Assembly: GCA_013398275.1 (NCBI GenBank)
Contig: VZSE01014927.1
Coordinates: forward strand, 1,164,161 to 1,228,160
Direction of reading: 5' to 3'
DNA length: 64,000 bases
DNA from: Promerops cafer
Lineage: Eukaryota; Chordata; Aves; Passeriformes; Nectariniidae
The notes below the pieces were generated by a model. That model was not told the origin of the DNA. It saw nothing but the letters and a program-made list of their open reading frames with translations, and did no database searches. This document shows positions 25,081 through 36,347 of the stretch, in pieces. Within the stretch, counting starts at the first letter, position 1, and each line of letters begins with the position of its first letter. The position numbers were made by a program, and so were the translations under genes.

Positions 25081-27414
25081 AGCCGGAGTATACACAAGCC
25101 ATCAAGGCTGTCAAGCCAGTTGGAAGCTCCAACTTTTCCAGTGAAAGTATCTAGATAACTGTCATTTCTATGGCATTTGACCATTGCCCCTCAGGGTCTA
25201 CAGGCATGCAGGGAAAGGAGCTAAGGAAAATAAGAAAATTGTATTTCAAATTAATTTCTAAGAAAGATTTGGGTTTGTAAGACTCAGAAAATTATGAGAT
25301 GTGTCTTAATGACACTCTTGAGAAATAAGTTCTGTCAGCAAATCTTTGCATTGAACTGCGAGGTACGATGAAGTTAAGGTGAGGAGCTTCACATGTCTCA
25401 GATTGGTTAAGAATAAATTTAGCTTTGGTTCTGCATATCAGTGTAGAGATATTACAAGATACAATATGAAAAAATGAAATCAGCACAGAAAACCTGAGCA
25501 AACAATTTTGCTTTGTGATGTGCATGTAAAAGTCGACGAGAAAAGCAAAATTCTTAATTCCCTGACTTTTATGCTTATCAGTTTTTCAGCTCTATAGCTT
25601 CATTGCTTTGAATTTATTACAATTTGGAGGTTGATTTTTATAATGTTTTCAACTGCCATTGTTTTTTGAACTGAGTTTTGATGCTCAGTACACAATCCCT
25701 TTTCACTGCAGAAGCCATAGCAAGATCAATCTGTGTAACTAACATGTACAGGAAATTAGGATAGAGTTTTCATAATTCGTGGGCTTGCATACAGATCTCC
25801 AATTTCTGAAACGCAGACAGCACTTCCCTCCCTCAGAGCTGAGGATAAAAGCCTGTGAGTAAGTCTGAGGTGCTAAAATGTGATGGAGACAAGGAACAGA
25901 TAACAATCTTAGTAGATAGGATAGACAGATATAAACACTAACCCTGGATAAGATTTCAAGCAAAAATCTAATCAATAAACATATGGGTAAATGAAAATGC
26001 AAATGAGCCACAGAGGTATAAATGTTCAGGAGGAAAGAAAGATTTCTGTAATACTTACCCGTGTTGCATTGACTTCAAGTAGCCCTTAAGTGGAACTGAC
26101 GGTATTACAAACACAATAAGCACTTCTAGACAAACTGGAATAACAATCACTTCAGGAGCCTGGAAGCATTCACAATTCTGCTGTTGTCAACTCTTTCAGT
26201 GGCTTTAATTTTCAATGGTAAGCACAACTCCTATATAGTGTTGTCAAAACCGCAATGAAGTTATGTCATTGAATATTAAAGCACTGGCCTGCAGAATGCC
26301 AAACACAGAGATTTGAATTTCATGCTCTCTACTAAACATCAAGACAAATATGTCTAATTTCATAAAAAACCTCACCAGCCCAGAAAGGCTGACAATCAGG
26401 CCCAGTGTTGCCACTTTTCCAGCTGAAAACAGGAGTTTCTACTGTAAAAAAACCCTCTTCCCAGAGGAAGAGAGACACCAGAGGAAGGAAGAAGCAGCAT
26501 GGGGTTAGGATTCATGGATGTAGCATGAGATCAAGAACGAAGAGGTTGGGGTACAAAAGGGTACTGTTCATCACTGGACAGAAAATTCACATTTGTGTAT
26601 GAAAATCCTTTTCTTGTGTTTTTCAGAAGTTTGGGAAGCAATTAAAGAACTGTAGGAGGAAATTTAATTATATACCCAAAAAGATAGGAGATTCATTTGC
26701 TGTGGAGTTTTCCCAATTCCAGCCTTGATTTGTAAGCCTTGGTGGTGCCTTTTTCAACAGGAGGAGTAATACCCCTGTGCCCCTCACCAAAATCCAAGGG
26801 TTGCTGCTGCCTCCCTTGTCTTTCCTACCAATGCTACCTGATACTCCAAGACATTCTCAGGGCTTCTGTCTTTCCCTGTCTCTCCATATCTTCATAAGAC
26901 TAGAGGTAACCTGTGGTAATCCTTTGAGAGCTTGTAGTCTCTCTGTTAAATCTACTCAGGCCTGAAATGAGATTTTTCCTTTGGGGTAGGTTTTATTCTG
27001 TCTTACATACAGTAGTGGAGGATTCTGACCACTGAAAAGACCTGTGAAGCCACATAAACATGAAATTCCTGGTAATCTCCAGACTGTAAAAGCAGTTTCC
27101 TTCTGGGATATTTTCCAAAAGTTCTTGGTTTGACCTTGAAAGTAAAATTTTGTACCTGTATTTATTGGATGAAATAGGTCTATTCATGGAATAGATACCC
27201 AAAGCTTGCCAGTTATACTCAGATGCTCAAAATAGTCTGGACACTGATATAATGGACAGAATGAGTTCCACGCTGAAGTATTCCTGGCAGGCAACAAAAA
27301 AGAGAAAATTAATTGCTCAGTTTTATTTGGCCTACAGTTTATAGATAGCACTGTGAAAAGAAGTGTTCACTATTCTGTGTTTGTGCTCTGTGACGTCTCC
27401 AGCATGAAACTGAC

Positions 27415-27560
27415 TGAAATCCACCAAAGTCTTTTCACTTAAGTATCCTAAAGCCTTGAAAATTAAAAATCATTCATTACCCTGACTGTATTTTTAGTAC
27501 CTAACAAATAATCAACAATTATAATAATTAATGGATTTTTTTGTTGTTGTTCCATAGAGA
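27415..27560. promoter_or_regulatory. Possible conserved non-coding element
   Basis: A cluster of homeodomain-type core motifs (ATTCATTA, AATAATCAACAATTATAATAATTAATGG) falls within 80 bases, next to a T run. This is suggestive only. Confidence 0.22.
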
Positions 27561-28424
27561 ACCAAAAGCATATTAGAAACAACACATTTCTCCCAAAGTT
27601 ACATTGTTTTCAAGATATTTCCCTCTGATTACTTTATTTCCTTGGGGGGGCATTTCTGTGCTCACAGAAATCTTTTGGATGCTCTGTTTTACCAGTGCTT
27701 ATGCCCTCTGAGATTCTGCATTATTAATAATACTAATTATTGCAATTATTTATTATTAGGTGAAGGATGAGAGAGTTTCCAGCAATTCAAAAAGCACAGA
27801 AAAGGATGTAAGCCTTGTCCTGTAGAGGCTGTGGTTGAACTTTTAGACCTCTGTGCCATGAGAAGCCCCTGAGAATGAGGAATTGTACTTAGCAAGAGCA
27901 TCTGTTAAATGGACAGGGAAAATAAATAAATATAAAGGCCTCATACATAGCTGGACTTCTTGCTCAAAAGAAGTGGGGGTGCTGATAAAAAAAGTATCCA
28001 AGATTTTGTAATAATCCAAAGTACCGATCACCATCTGAAGAGGTTGATTAACATATGATAATTTCATGAGGTACACTTTAAATTTCTGTATATGACCTTT
28101 ATCTGGACTGGAGGACAGAGAAATGCCTGGTCACGAAGAGGAAGGTGTTCTGAATGTTTAAGCATAGCTCATAGTGTGCAGTTCTATGCAAGTTTTCTGA
28201 GCTATAGTGAAGATAAGAGAGATGCTTTATCTGCAAATGCAGAGCCAGAGCTCCCAAGGCCAGTCAGAGAGACCAAATTCAGGTACCAAACAGCTCAGAG
28301 TAATGACCCAGCATGGCACAAGGTCATCACACAGTCTGACCAGCACAGCACTGTTCTAGTTAAGAAGAAAATTTCACACCTTGAACTTGCAACAAAGACT
28401 TTTGTTGTTATGTATAGGCTGAAG

Positions 28425-28665
28425 TGAGGCCTTCTTGGAGCACTGTGTCCAGTTCTGGGCTCCTCAAGACAGGAGAGACGTGCATCTTCCGGGGCAGACC
28501 CAGGGGAGGGCTACCAGGATGATTAAGGGCCTAGAGCACCTCTCTTATGAGGAAAGGATGAGGGACCTGTGCCTTTTCATCCTGGAGAAGACAGAACTGA
28601 GAGGGGACTTCACCAGTGTCTATCAGTATCTGCAGGGAGATGTCTGAGGATGGACCAGGCTCTGC
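28425..28665 (+). mobile_element. CR1 LINE fragment, ORF2 C-terminus (sense)
   Basis: The sense frame 28435-28647 reads 'MEHCVQFWAPQDRRD', 'RATRMIKGLEHLSYEERMRD', 'CLFILEKTELRGDF' and 'VYQYLQGDV'. This is the conserved CR1 ORF2 C-terminal stretch (family form: LEYCVQFWAP, RRATKMIKGLEHLSYEERLRELGLFSLEKRRLRGDLI..YQYLKG). The fragment is open over 70 codons but covers only about 8% of ORF2. The start methionine is fortuitous. It is truncated at both ends with no terminal repeats, and represents the same protein region as the copy at 14017-14572 in the opposite orientation. Confidence 0.92.
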
Positions 28666-29338
28666 TTGGTGTAAACAAGAGCTTAAACAGATCTAGACAA
28701 ATTTTTAACTTTTATATTTAGTCTTCTAATTCTCTCTTCTATTTGTTTGGCAGAGATTTGCTCATCACTGCATAATTCTGATTAGACAATTTAAAAGAAA
28801 ATATATTGCTCTTCACACAGAACTGGAAAGCAAAAGGTAGTTATAGATCAAATATTGTGTCTTCAGCTGGGTCTAAAGCTGGAGAAATGCTGCCTGCAGT
28901 ATCCCTGAGCAAAGCACATGAAGAAACCAGTGACAAAACACAGACAGAATAATCTTTGCAACTATGGCTACAGAAGCTTTTAGGTATTGCTTCTCCCTTC
29001 AAAAGATGGGCATGCTTCCCCTCTCTGACAGATGCCTTTCTACCCAAGCTCACAGCAAGTGATTTTTATATCTGAAACACACTCAATAGAATAAAGAACA
29101 ATAGATGTACAGTTGGAAACAGATCCAATCCAGCAATCCAAAAGGCTGCTTCTGAACAACATCTGACTCAGGACCTTTTAAAAATATATATTTATTTGTT
29201 AAACCGATTCAGAAACAAAGATTTGTTTTGTTTTAGTTTGCTTTGTTTTTCAGATGGACTTACTCCCACTTTCCTTTATGTTAAAGGAGGAGTCCTGTTT
29301 TAGATTCCAAATGCCTTAATGGCAGTGAAGTATGTTTT
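28666..29338. other. Unique sequence, nothing recognised
   Basis: No repeat, exon or regulatory motif can be supported in this stretch. Confidence 0.5.
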
Positions 29339-29339
29339 A

Positions 29340-29450
29340 GATGCAATCACAGAAAAACAGCATTGCAAAGGGTCTTAAGAGGGTGTGTAATCCATGTAGT
29401 TCTTTCCCTAAGGCAGGATCAACTACTCTAAGCCATTTGCAAGAGAAGAT
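29340..29450 (-). mobile_element. Old CR1 3'-terminal fragment (antisense)
   Basis: The block 'gcaatcacagaaaaacagcattgcaaaggg', then 'cttaagagggtgtgtaatccatgtag' and 'taaggcaggatcaactactctaa', resembles the reverse complement of an older CR1 3' end (family form: aatcacagaatcacagaattg...gggacctcaagagatcatctagtcc...aaggcaggatca). About 110 bp remain. Confidence 0.55.
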
Positions 29451-29911
29451 TGTTCTCAGTAATGACCAGTGATGTATTGCAAACCATGTACTTACATATA
29501 TTACACCAGAATTTGGAGAATACAGGCCAGATTAAAGTCTTACCAGCTGACACTGTGCAAACCTGTAGAAAGAAGCAATTCCAGTTCCAAACAGCCTTTG
29601 GTCTCAGCAGAAAAAGCAGCTAAAGGAAAGAGAAATAATGTATCATCATGGTTCTTTTGTATGGAATTTCTAACTTTTTACCATTAGCCTAATCCATCTT
29701 GGGTGTTTTATAGCTAATAGCAAACCTCCAGCTGACCACAATTTGTGTTAACAAAAACCACTACAGATTGCACAAATAATATGCAGAAAAGAAAAAAAAA
29801 ACACCGTATGGGACTCCTGTATAACCCACCTCTCTCACATGTTCAAAATGGCAACAAAGACTTCTCTACCTAGCATGATGGTTTTTGTTTTTTTCTGACT
29901 GCACATTTACC

Positions 29912-29937
29912 AAAAAAAAAAAAAAAAAAAAAAAAAA
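29912..29937 (+). repeat. Poly(A) tract, 26 bases
   Basis: An uninterrupted A homopolymer without an identifiable retrotransposon body upstream. Confidence 0.9.
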
Positions 29938-32084
29938 GCTGCCTTTGAAAATAAATAATAATTAGAAAAGCATAGCACATAATGGAGTTTTCCCAACACA
30001 GCAAGCAGCTGTGGAGCCAAACAAGCTTATCCACATTCCCTGAGTGATGGTCTATGTTTTGACATTGACTAACTCATCCATGCTCAGGGCACAAGCACTC
30101 AGACAATCTCCATCACCAGTTTCCCATTAGAAATCTTGATCTCTGCTGAAACAAGCTCAATTCCCTTCATTATTTCCCAGCTGACAGACGGCTTGAGAGG
30201 GAGGATATTACAAGTGTCAGTCTCTTTGCCTCCGGACAGGCCATGGATGACACAAGAAGGAGAGAAACAAACAAATAAAAAATACCTCTCTTTGTGTGGT
30301 AACTTTTAATGTGTTTGCTGTACCACTATGCTTCATTCATTCCCCCAAAACTAGTTTAGCAGGATTATTTTCTTGGAAATCATTCAGAGAAGGTGCTCTC
30401 TGTCCTCTTTTTCTCTGAATTTTTGTCAGGCTCTTGCTATTTCACAGAAAGAAGGAGGCGGCAATCCATCTTGAAGAGCTATTTTGTTAGAAGGAGTTAT
30501 AAAGCTCTTCAAAGTAGTTGTTTAATAAAATATAGCAAATATTTTTGAGAAGGACGGTATTTTCTTACTAAACAAGACAAAGAAGGAGAAGATGAGTATT
30601 AACATAGGCTTTTCCATAAAAATCTTCAGTAGGATAATTTTATTTGTATTAATAATTGCATTTATGGGCAATGAGAGTTCAAGATGAAGATCTGTAGGTT
30701 AACAATTGTCACAACTCCTTTAGCTATGACAGAGGTATGATGTTGGATGTGCTAAGGGTTAGTCATAAACATAGTGAAAAATAGTCCCTGACCTGAAAAT
30801 CCAACTGTTTGAAGGCAGAAAATAGATAAAATTGAGAAGGAGCATAATGAAAGTGTGTTTTCCACTCACTACAAGTCATTTGCGAATACAAACTGTTTCT
30901 AAACATGCATGTAGCTGTTCCCTCATTCTCTGGCCTCACCTTAGTGTGTTTGTGGGTATATCCCATGGTTTTCTGTGTGGAGGTACTCCAGAACTGTTTT
31001 TAGACAATATAATTAGGCATAAATTAAACATTTGTTGGTCCATTCCTTGATGACTGAATGTCATTAAATGGCTCTCATCCACATTGCAACAATTTCTTAG
31101 CTTTTAAAACTTGACTTTCACTGCCTACTAAACACAATCTCTAACCCATACTGATTGCATGCCAAGGAATATCTTTGGAGGTTGATAATTGTCATAATCT
31201 AAACCCTTATCTGGAGCTTTTCTGTTTAGTAGAATCAGTAATCATCTTCTAGTGTCCATGAATGTTCCCAGGAAGAGTTTTGCTCATTAAGGTAGCCGTT
31301 CCCTGTATGTCCCCTCAGGGCAGCTCTGTGATGGCCAGAGAAAGAGCATCACCACACATGTGAGTTTTATTAAATGCATATGAGTTATACCATCTGAGAG
31401 AAAAGATAATAAAAGGTTGGTAATGTAGGGATGTCACAAGGGTTGTTATTGCTAAAGAGGATCTGTAGCCTCTGGAATATGAAAATACAGGTATGGACCC
31501 CATTAAAAATTAAATCACTTCCTCTTAGATGTTAACATTCACAATTTTGAGGAAAATTTTCATTAAAAAGCTTTTTTTTTTTCTTTTTTTTACTATAGAA
31601 TAAAAGGCTCTAATCACATGGAACAGAAACAAAACATCAATATTCTGGCATCAAAAAGATAAGAAAAGAGAAATGCAAAAAAATGAGGTAAATGATGCAA
31701 AATAAAATAAGTCATTGAAAAACACGGGAGGACGGGTATAATGTCTCAAGAAATCTAGTAATGACCTGCTAGAGGATGGAGGAGAAGGAAGTGCACTTTG
31801 CTTTATTGTGTATTTCTGTAGAGTGCAGTAAAAGAAAATTCTACCATCTGTCATCTTCAAGAATTTGGCATGCTATGACATTGGGCAGGTTTGTTCATAC
31901 TTCCAATCTGCTGCTCGCTCATTTCTACTGAACAGTTTTGTTCTCCACTTCTCCCACATAGTTTTTATTTTTATCATTATTGTTATTATTTGGAAGTTGG
32001 ATTATGTTTCATTATTCTTCTATAGCTTGAACTCTGTGAGCTAAAATAAAATAAAATTATAGTAATAAAAAAGAACAACCTAAC

Positions 32085-32111
32085 AAAAAAAAAAAAAAAA
32101 AAAAAAAAAAA
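32085..32111 (+). repeat. Poly(A) tract, 27 bases
   Basis: An uninterrupted A run, preceded by AAATAAAATAAAATTATAG-type AT-rich sequence. Confidence 0.9.
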
Positions 32112-32767
32112 CTATTCTGCCTCCATTACCTGGCTCAATCTTCCTTTTTGATTTTTCCAGATGTCATTTATGTATAATTTTTATGGTGATTAAGTTTTTC
32201 CAACTCAATGTTTGCAATACAATATTAAATGAAATGTGTCATAATGAACATTAATATAACACTAATTTTTACTGACATTAAAATGCATAAGTAATATTTA
32301 AGAAATGTATGTAAGTAGGTTATATTTCCTATTAGGGAAAGTATATTTCTTCAGGATATAGCAGGGAAATGTCTCTGTCAGAAGTTACAATTGCAAATCC
32401 TTGCTGTATGTCACTGAAAGCCCTAGATATGGGATTTATTTAACCCATCTGGCCCAGCTGGGTGATAATGTGGATATCAATTCTCAACTGATCTCCCATC
32501 TGGAGAGATCTCTGCCACCACTGTATTCTCCAAACAGAGGCCACCAAAAGACAAGGGCTTATTGTTTCTCACTGACAACCAGGAGAACTTAGACAACCAT
32601 TTCAGTGTAGAGGATGATCTTTTTTGTAAATGCTAGACAAATCTATTCCTAAATCACACCAGGAGAGCTGGATTCCTAAATCTGCTAGATTAGAGCTTTG
32701 AATGGATAAAACTTGTGGCCTCTTGGTCCAGGATACAGATTAAATTTCCTTGATTTCCTGATGAAAG

Positions 32768-32829
32768 AAAAAAAAAAAAAAAAAAAAAAAAAAAGGCTTT
32801 TANNNAAAAAAAAAAAAAAAAGGCTTTTA
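32768..32829 (+). repeat. Poly(A) tract with 3-N assembly gap and duplicated flank
   Basis: An A run (32768-32794) is followed by ggctttta (32795-32802), three N (32803-32805), another A run (32806-32821) and then ggctttta again (32822-32829). The identical right-hand end on both sides of the gap suggests that the same stretch was assembled twice. Confidence 0.9.
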
Positions 32830-33820
32830 ATTCATGCAGCTACGTAAACTTTTGTTAGAATCTATCTCTTATTTCATATTATAGATATCCAAGATTGATT
32901 AATCTTCCTACTTCAGGCATAATTTAACTAAAAAGCAGACTTTAGGATTGTCCACATGTCTTTCAGGAGAAATTTTAGAATCAATATGTAGCTTCAAGAG
33001 AAAGGAGGTTGTTTTGTATAAAAAACAAATAGGAGTTGAAAAAGATCAAAATTGTGAATTGAAGAATGAAGAATGTCAAAATAAAACACATTTGAAGCAG
33101 ATTACTGAAAGACCATTTCACAGGTTTTCAGCACAATATGTTTTCAACATTTTAAAATTTATGTGTAAGATTTCTTATTGGTATAAGTTAGGACAGTTAA
33201 AGCAACTTTGGTGAACTGAAATTATTATAATTATATAATTAGGTGAGGATCTAAGATTGAGGGAAATGGATATTTGTTCAGATTAAGGAATACTTTGCGT
33301 GGTTTGATTTTAACCTGAAGGGAAAGGATGAGGATTTGGGATTATCAGGAGAGGCAAAGAAAAGCTAGAAAAGAATTCATTAGGCTAAGAAGCAGATAGA
33401 TCTGCAGGGAAAAACTTGAGACTCGAAATACTGAGAGTGGTGATGACTCAGGGGAGTTATACTAGACTTGGAGCAATGAGTTTCATAGCACAGTTTGGCC
33501 CACGGCCTGGAAAGAGTCTTCTTGCTGTCTGTCAGTGTTCAAATGAATATTCCTCAAATTTAGCACTCTCTTTATAGTGTCTTCCATCTGGGGATCTGTA
33601 ACATCAAGGTGTAAGAGAGATCAAAATTTGGCCAAGTACTTTATAATTCAGGGGAAAGTGCTTCTAGTCTGGTGACACATGCTACGTAATCAATAAATAA
33701 CAATATTTACAACATTTATGTGAATAATTGTCTTAGTAGTTAAGACATAAGTAGACCTTTCTCATAAGTCAGGTTTAACTGATCAATTATTTGAGCAAAA
33801 ATGATGGAATGTAGATTTTC
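32830..33820. other. AT-rich unique DNA, no gene recognised
   Basis: The frame at 32948-33214 (88 codons, plus) is Lys/Asn-rich with no domain and no convincing splice context. I do not call it. Confidence 0.5.
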
Positions 33821-34016
33821 GTTGGTTGGTTGGTTGGTTGGTTGGTTGGACTTTCTATTTTTTGCTTTGTTATGTGGCTTGTGCGGCTTTTTTGTTGTTT
33901 GTTTTTGTTTGTTTCTTTGTTTCTGTTTTTGGCTTGGATTGTTTTTTTGGTTTGGTTTGTTTTTTTGGTTTGGTTTAGTTTGGTTTGGTCTGTTTTATTT
34001 GTTTGGCTTTTTGCAA
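33821..34016 (+). repeat. (GTTG)n and (TTTG)/(TTTGG)n simple repeats
   Basis: About seven GTTG units (33821-33849) lead into a long T/G-rich stretch made of TTTG, TTTTTTGG and TTTGG units. The frames here on both strands (Leu/Phe/Trp-rich plus, Lys/Asn/Thr-rich minus) are translation artefacts of the repeat. Confidence 0.9.
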
Positions 34017-34017
34017 A

Positions 34018-34035
34018 GGGTGGGAGGGGGTGGGG
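34018..34035 (+). other. Canonical G-quadruplex motif
   Basis: Four G tracts of 3, 3, 5 and 4 bases are separated by single-base loops (t, a, t). This satisfies the strict G3+N1 pattern, which is known to favour very stable parallel quadruplexes. It sits at the 3' end of the T/G simple repeat. Confidence 0.85.
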
Positions 34036-34039
34036 CAAC

Positions 34040-34862
34040 TTGAAATTGTAGTTAGAAAATGGCATTTGTGGAATTTCCAGGAAAAATAATTTACCTCCAG
34101 AAATTTCATCCAGTAAAAATTGATACAAGCAAAGCAGAGAAATTAAAAAAAAGAACACAGACTAAGGAAAGATGAGGGAAAACACCTTGATTTGCCACAA
34201 TTTCCCCTGTAAAGAGTCTGTCTCAACATTCTTTGCTCAACAAAGTGCCATATTTGACACAGCACTGAAAGTACAGAGGTTCTCCCTACTGTCTGTGTGA
34301 AATTTATTAATCTCAAATAATCTGATCCACAAGTCATTGTGTAGGAGCCACAATTTCAAGGATTTCTACAACTCACGTCTCATTGTGTTCCTTTCCTTTA
34401 ATTAGCCAAAAATCCAGTGAAGACAAGTAGCATAAGAGAAAAGAAAGAAAAAAACAAGTAGGACTATTTTGTGCCAAGTAACCTTCCTAGGGAAAGGTTC
34501 CTGTCTCCAGGTCTAGCACTGAGTGGGACACCTGTCTCATAAGAGTAAACTAATCAAGAAGTACTTCAGCACCATTCTCAGGTTTTATACAAATGCTCTC
34601 ACATGTGATTTGCAGATGAATTTCAGAGAACGTGAACAAACTAAATTATTCATTAAACACAGGTGGAGAAAAAAGTGAAGGGAAAAATCTTTCCTTGTCC
34701 ATTCGGGTAGTGAGAAGTCATGAAGCATGGGGTTACCATATACCAAGAGACACCTTGTCATACTTCATACTGGCATCATTTTTCTCACCAAAAAACCCTT
34801 GTTGTTCCCACTGTGACAATATTTGGTTAGACTTTTGTTAGGTTCTCATTTGCTTCTGGTTA
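34040..34862. other. Unique sequence, nothing recognised
   Basis: No repeat or gene can be supported between the simple repeat and the LTR. Confidence 0.5.
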
Positions 34863-34863
34863 T

Positions 34864-34868
34864 CTAGT
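34864..34868. repeat. Target-site duplication, left copy
   Basis: The pentamer ctagt lies immediately outside the TG end of the LTR and is matched exactly at 36343-36347. Confidence 0.82.
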
Positions 34869-36342
34869 TGTGGCGGTTTCAGTTCAAAACCAGGCAGAAA
34901 CACCAATCTGTGTAGTGGTTTTGGTTTGCCAATTCAAACCTTCTCAGCTAATGCATCAAATAGTGTAGTAGTTTTTGTGCTGGCCAATCACAGGTGCACT
35001 CACTAGGGTGTACTTACTCATTTCTTGCTGTGAGATGGGATTAGGAGGAAGGCAAAACAGGCTCAAAACTTTAAAAGGGTACAAAGAGAGGTTTATTGAG
35101 AGTAACTAAAAGGAAGAAAAATGAGAAAAACAAACAGACAAACAAAAGAAAACCTCTTCAGAACCTTCCCCTCCCCACAACCTTTTTCTTTCCCACTGTC
35201 AATGTAAAGAAACAAAACTCAATATTTTCAGTCAGTTTACCACCTTTAGAATAGTCTTTCATCAGTTCACTTGGGGAGAGAAGTCCCTCTTGCAAATTGC
35301 CATGGAGACTGTCCACAAGAAAAAGTTCTCTTGTGATTTTCAACTCTCACGAATAGCAGCTACCCGGAGAAACCTGCAATCGTAGAAGCCCTTCCCATTT
35401 TCACACAGCTTTCCCACAGCTGTGTGTATGGGCCATGTCAGCTTATGGGGTACCAGTTTAAAGGTGAACTATTCCAAAGCAAAGGTTCTCTACATCTATT
35501 TTTAAGCTCATCTTCATCACTGGGAGCAGAAGTCATCTCCTTTGTCTCTGGGAGCACAGAATCCTCATCACTCTTCTCTTTCACTCTCTCCCTCTATTTG
35601 TTCAAAGTTCTCATAGAATTACATAGGGGCCTTTGCTAAGTAAAGAGCCACCTCCCCATAGTTCTTTCATGTGTTACAGGCAAAAGAAAGTCTTTCTCCA
35701 TAGCCTTGCAAGAGGATTTCAGCCTCAAGATCAAGGCATCTCCTCATCCTTCTCCTCTAGAATTCATCTTCTTCATCACTGACTCAGTATCTCATGTTGT
35801 CTCTTTACATTCTGGCATTTTTGGTTCTTTCTCTGTCTCTCGGGAAGGGTTGAAGCACTGAGAGGGTTCAAATCTCGCCCAGGGCCTGCAGATGGCCGCC
35901 TGACCCCGGCGGGCTCCGGGAGCTGTGGCAGGAGCCAGGATCGGCCACGCCGGGGGAAGGGCCAGGATCTCGGCCGCTTGGAACACCACGGGAGCAGGGC
36001 TGGGGCTGATGGAGTCTCTTCTCCTGGCCAACACCCACGTGGCCAGGCCAGGGCCGGCTCTGCTGGGCCACACATGCTGGGCCCGGCCCTGCGGCAGGGC
36101 CGCCCGGCCCGACCCGACCCCCTGTTACCTCTTTCCCGGCCGGAAATCAAGAGAGCTTTTCCCGGGATTTCCTCGTTTTTAACATGGGTGTTTGCAGAAG
36201 CGTATGAACTTTCTCACTGGTGTAACGAAGTGTCAATCCTCAAAGCTAATTACTGATTGGTTGTTTTTGTCCAACACAGAGGAAGCTGCTAAGAGCTTCC
36301 CCTGCACTACTTCCAGAAGTGTTCCCTGGGCAAACCACTACA
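34869..36342 (-). mobile_element. Solo LTR of an endogenous retrovirus (ERVL/ERV3-like)
   Basis: A 1474-bp element has TG...CA ends, imperfect 11-bp terminal inverted repeats (tgtggcggttt at the left, aaaccactaca at the right, 9 of 11 pairing) and a perfect 5-bp target-site duplication, ctagt, at 34864-34868 and 36343-36347. A 5-bp duplication fits ERVL/class III-type avian retroviruses; other classes usually give 4 or 6 bp. Minus orientation is inferred from an AATAAA signal on that strand (35092-35097), about 225 bases before the 3' end, and from a CCAAT-type motif (accaatcag, about 36250-36260). No gag, pol or env sequence is present, so this is a solo LTR left by recombination. The segment at 35865-36150 is very GC-rich, unlike its surroundings. 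Frames there (up to 124 codons) have no recognisable domain. Confidence 0.82.
35092..35097 (-). promoter_or_regulatory. Polyadenylation signal of the LTR
   Basis: The minus strand reads ctcaataaacctctc here. The position, near the 3' quarter of the LTR, is as expected for the R/U5 region. This is the main basis for assigning the LTR to the minus strand. Confidence 0.55.
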
Positions 36343-36347
36343 CTAGT
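36343..36347. repeat. Target-site duplication, right copy
   Basis: The pentamer ctagt lies immediately after the terminal CA of the LTR and is identical to the left copy. The perfect match suggests that the insertion is not very old. Confidence 0.82.

Larger units (their letters stand above)
23109..28420. other. AT-rich unique DNA, no gene recognised
   Basis: No exon or known repeat is recognised apart from a 22-base A run at 23761-23782. Frames here are all 91 codons or shorter. Two AT-rich segments with clustered TAAT motifs (24650-25080 and 27415-27560) are described separately as possible non-coding elements. Confidence 0.5.
29451..32760. other. AT-rich unique DNA with two poly(A) tracts
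   Basis: Unique sequence apart from A runs at 29912-29937 (26 bases) and 32085-32111 (27 bases). No frame exceeds 72 codons and no domain is recognised. Confidence 0.5.

Noticed and set aside
33787..34158. Asn/Thr/Lys-rich minus frame (123 codons) and Phe/Leu-rich plus frames
   Set aside because: They are translations of the GTTG/TTTGG simple repeat.
35776..36256. Pro/Arg/Gly-rich frames of 67-124 codons as genes
   Set aside because: They lie in the GC-rich part of the solo LTR, overlap on both strands and show no recognisable viral or host domain.
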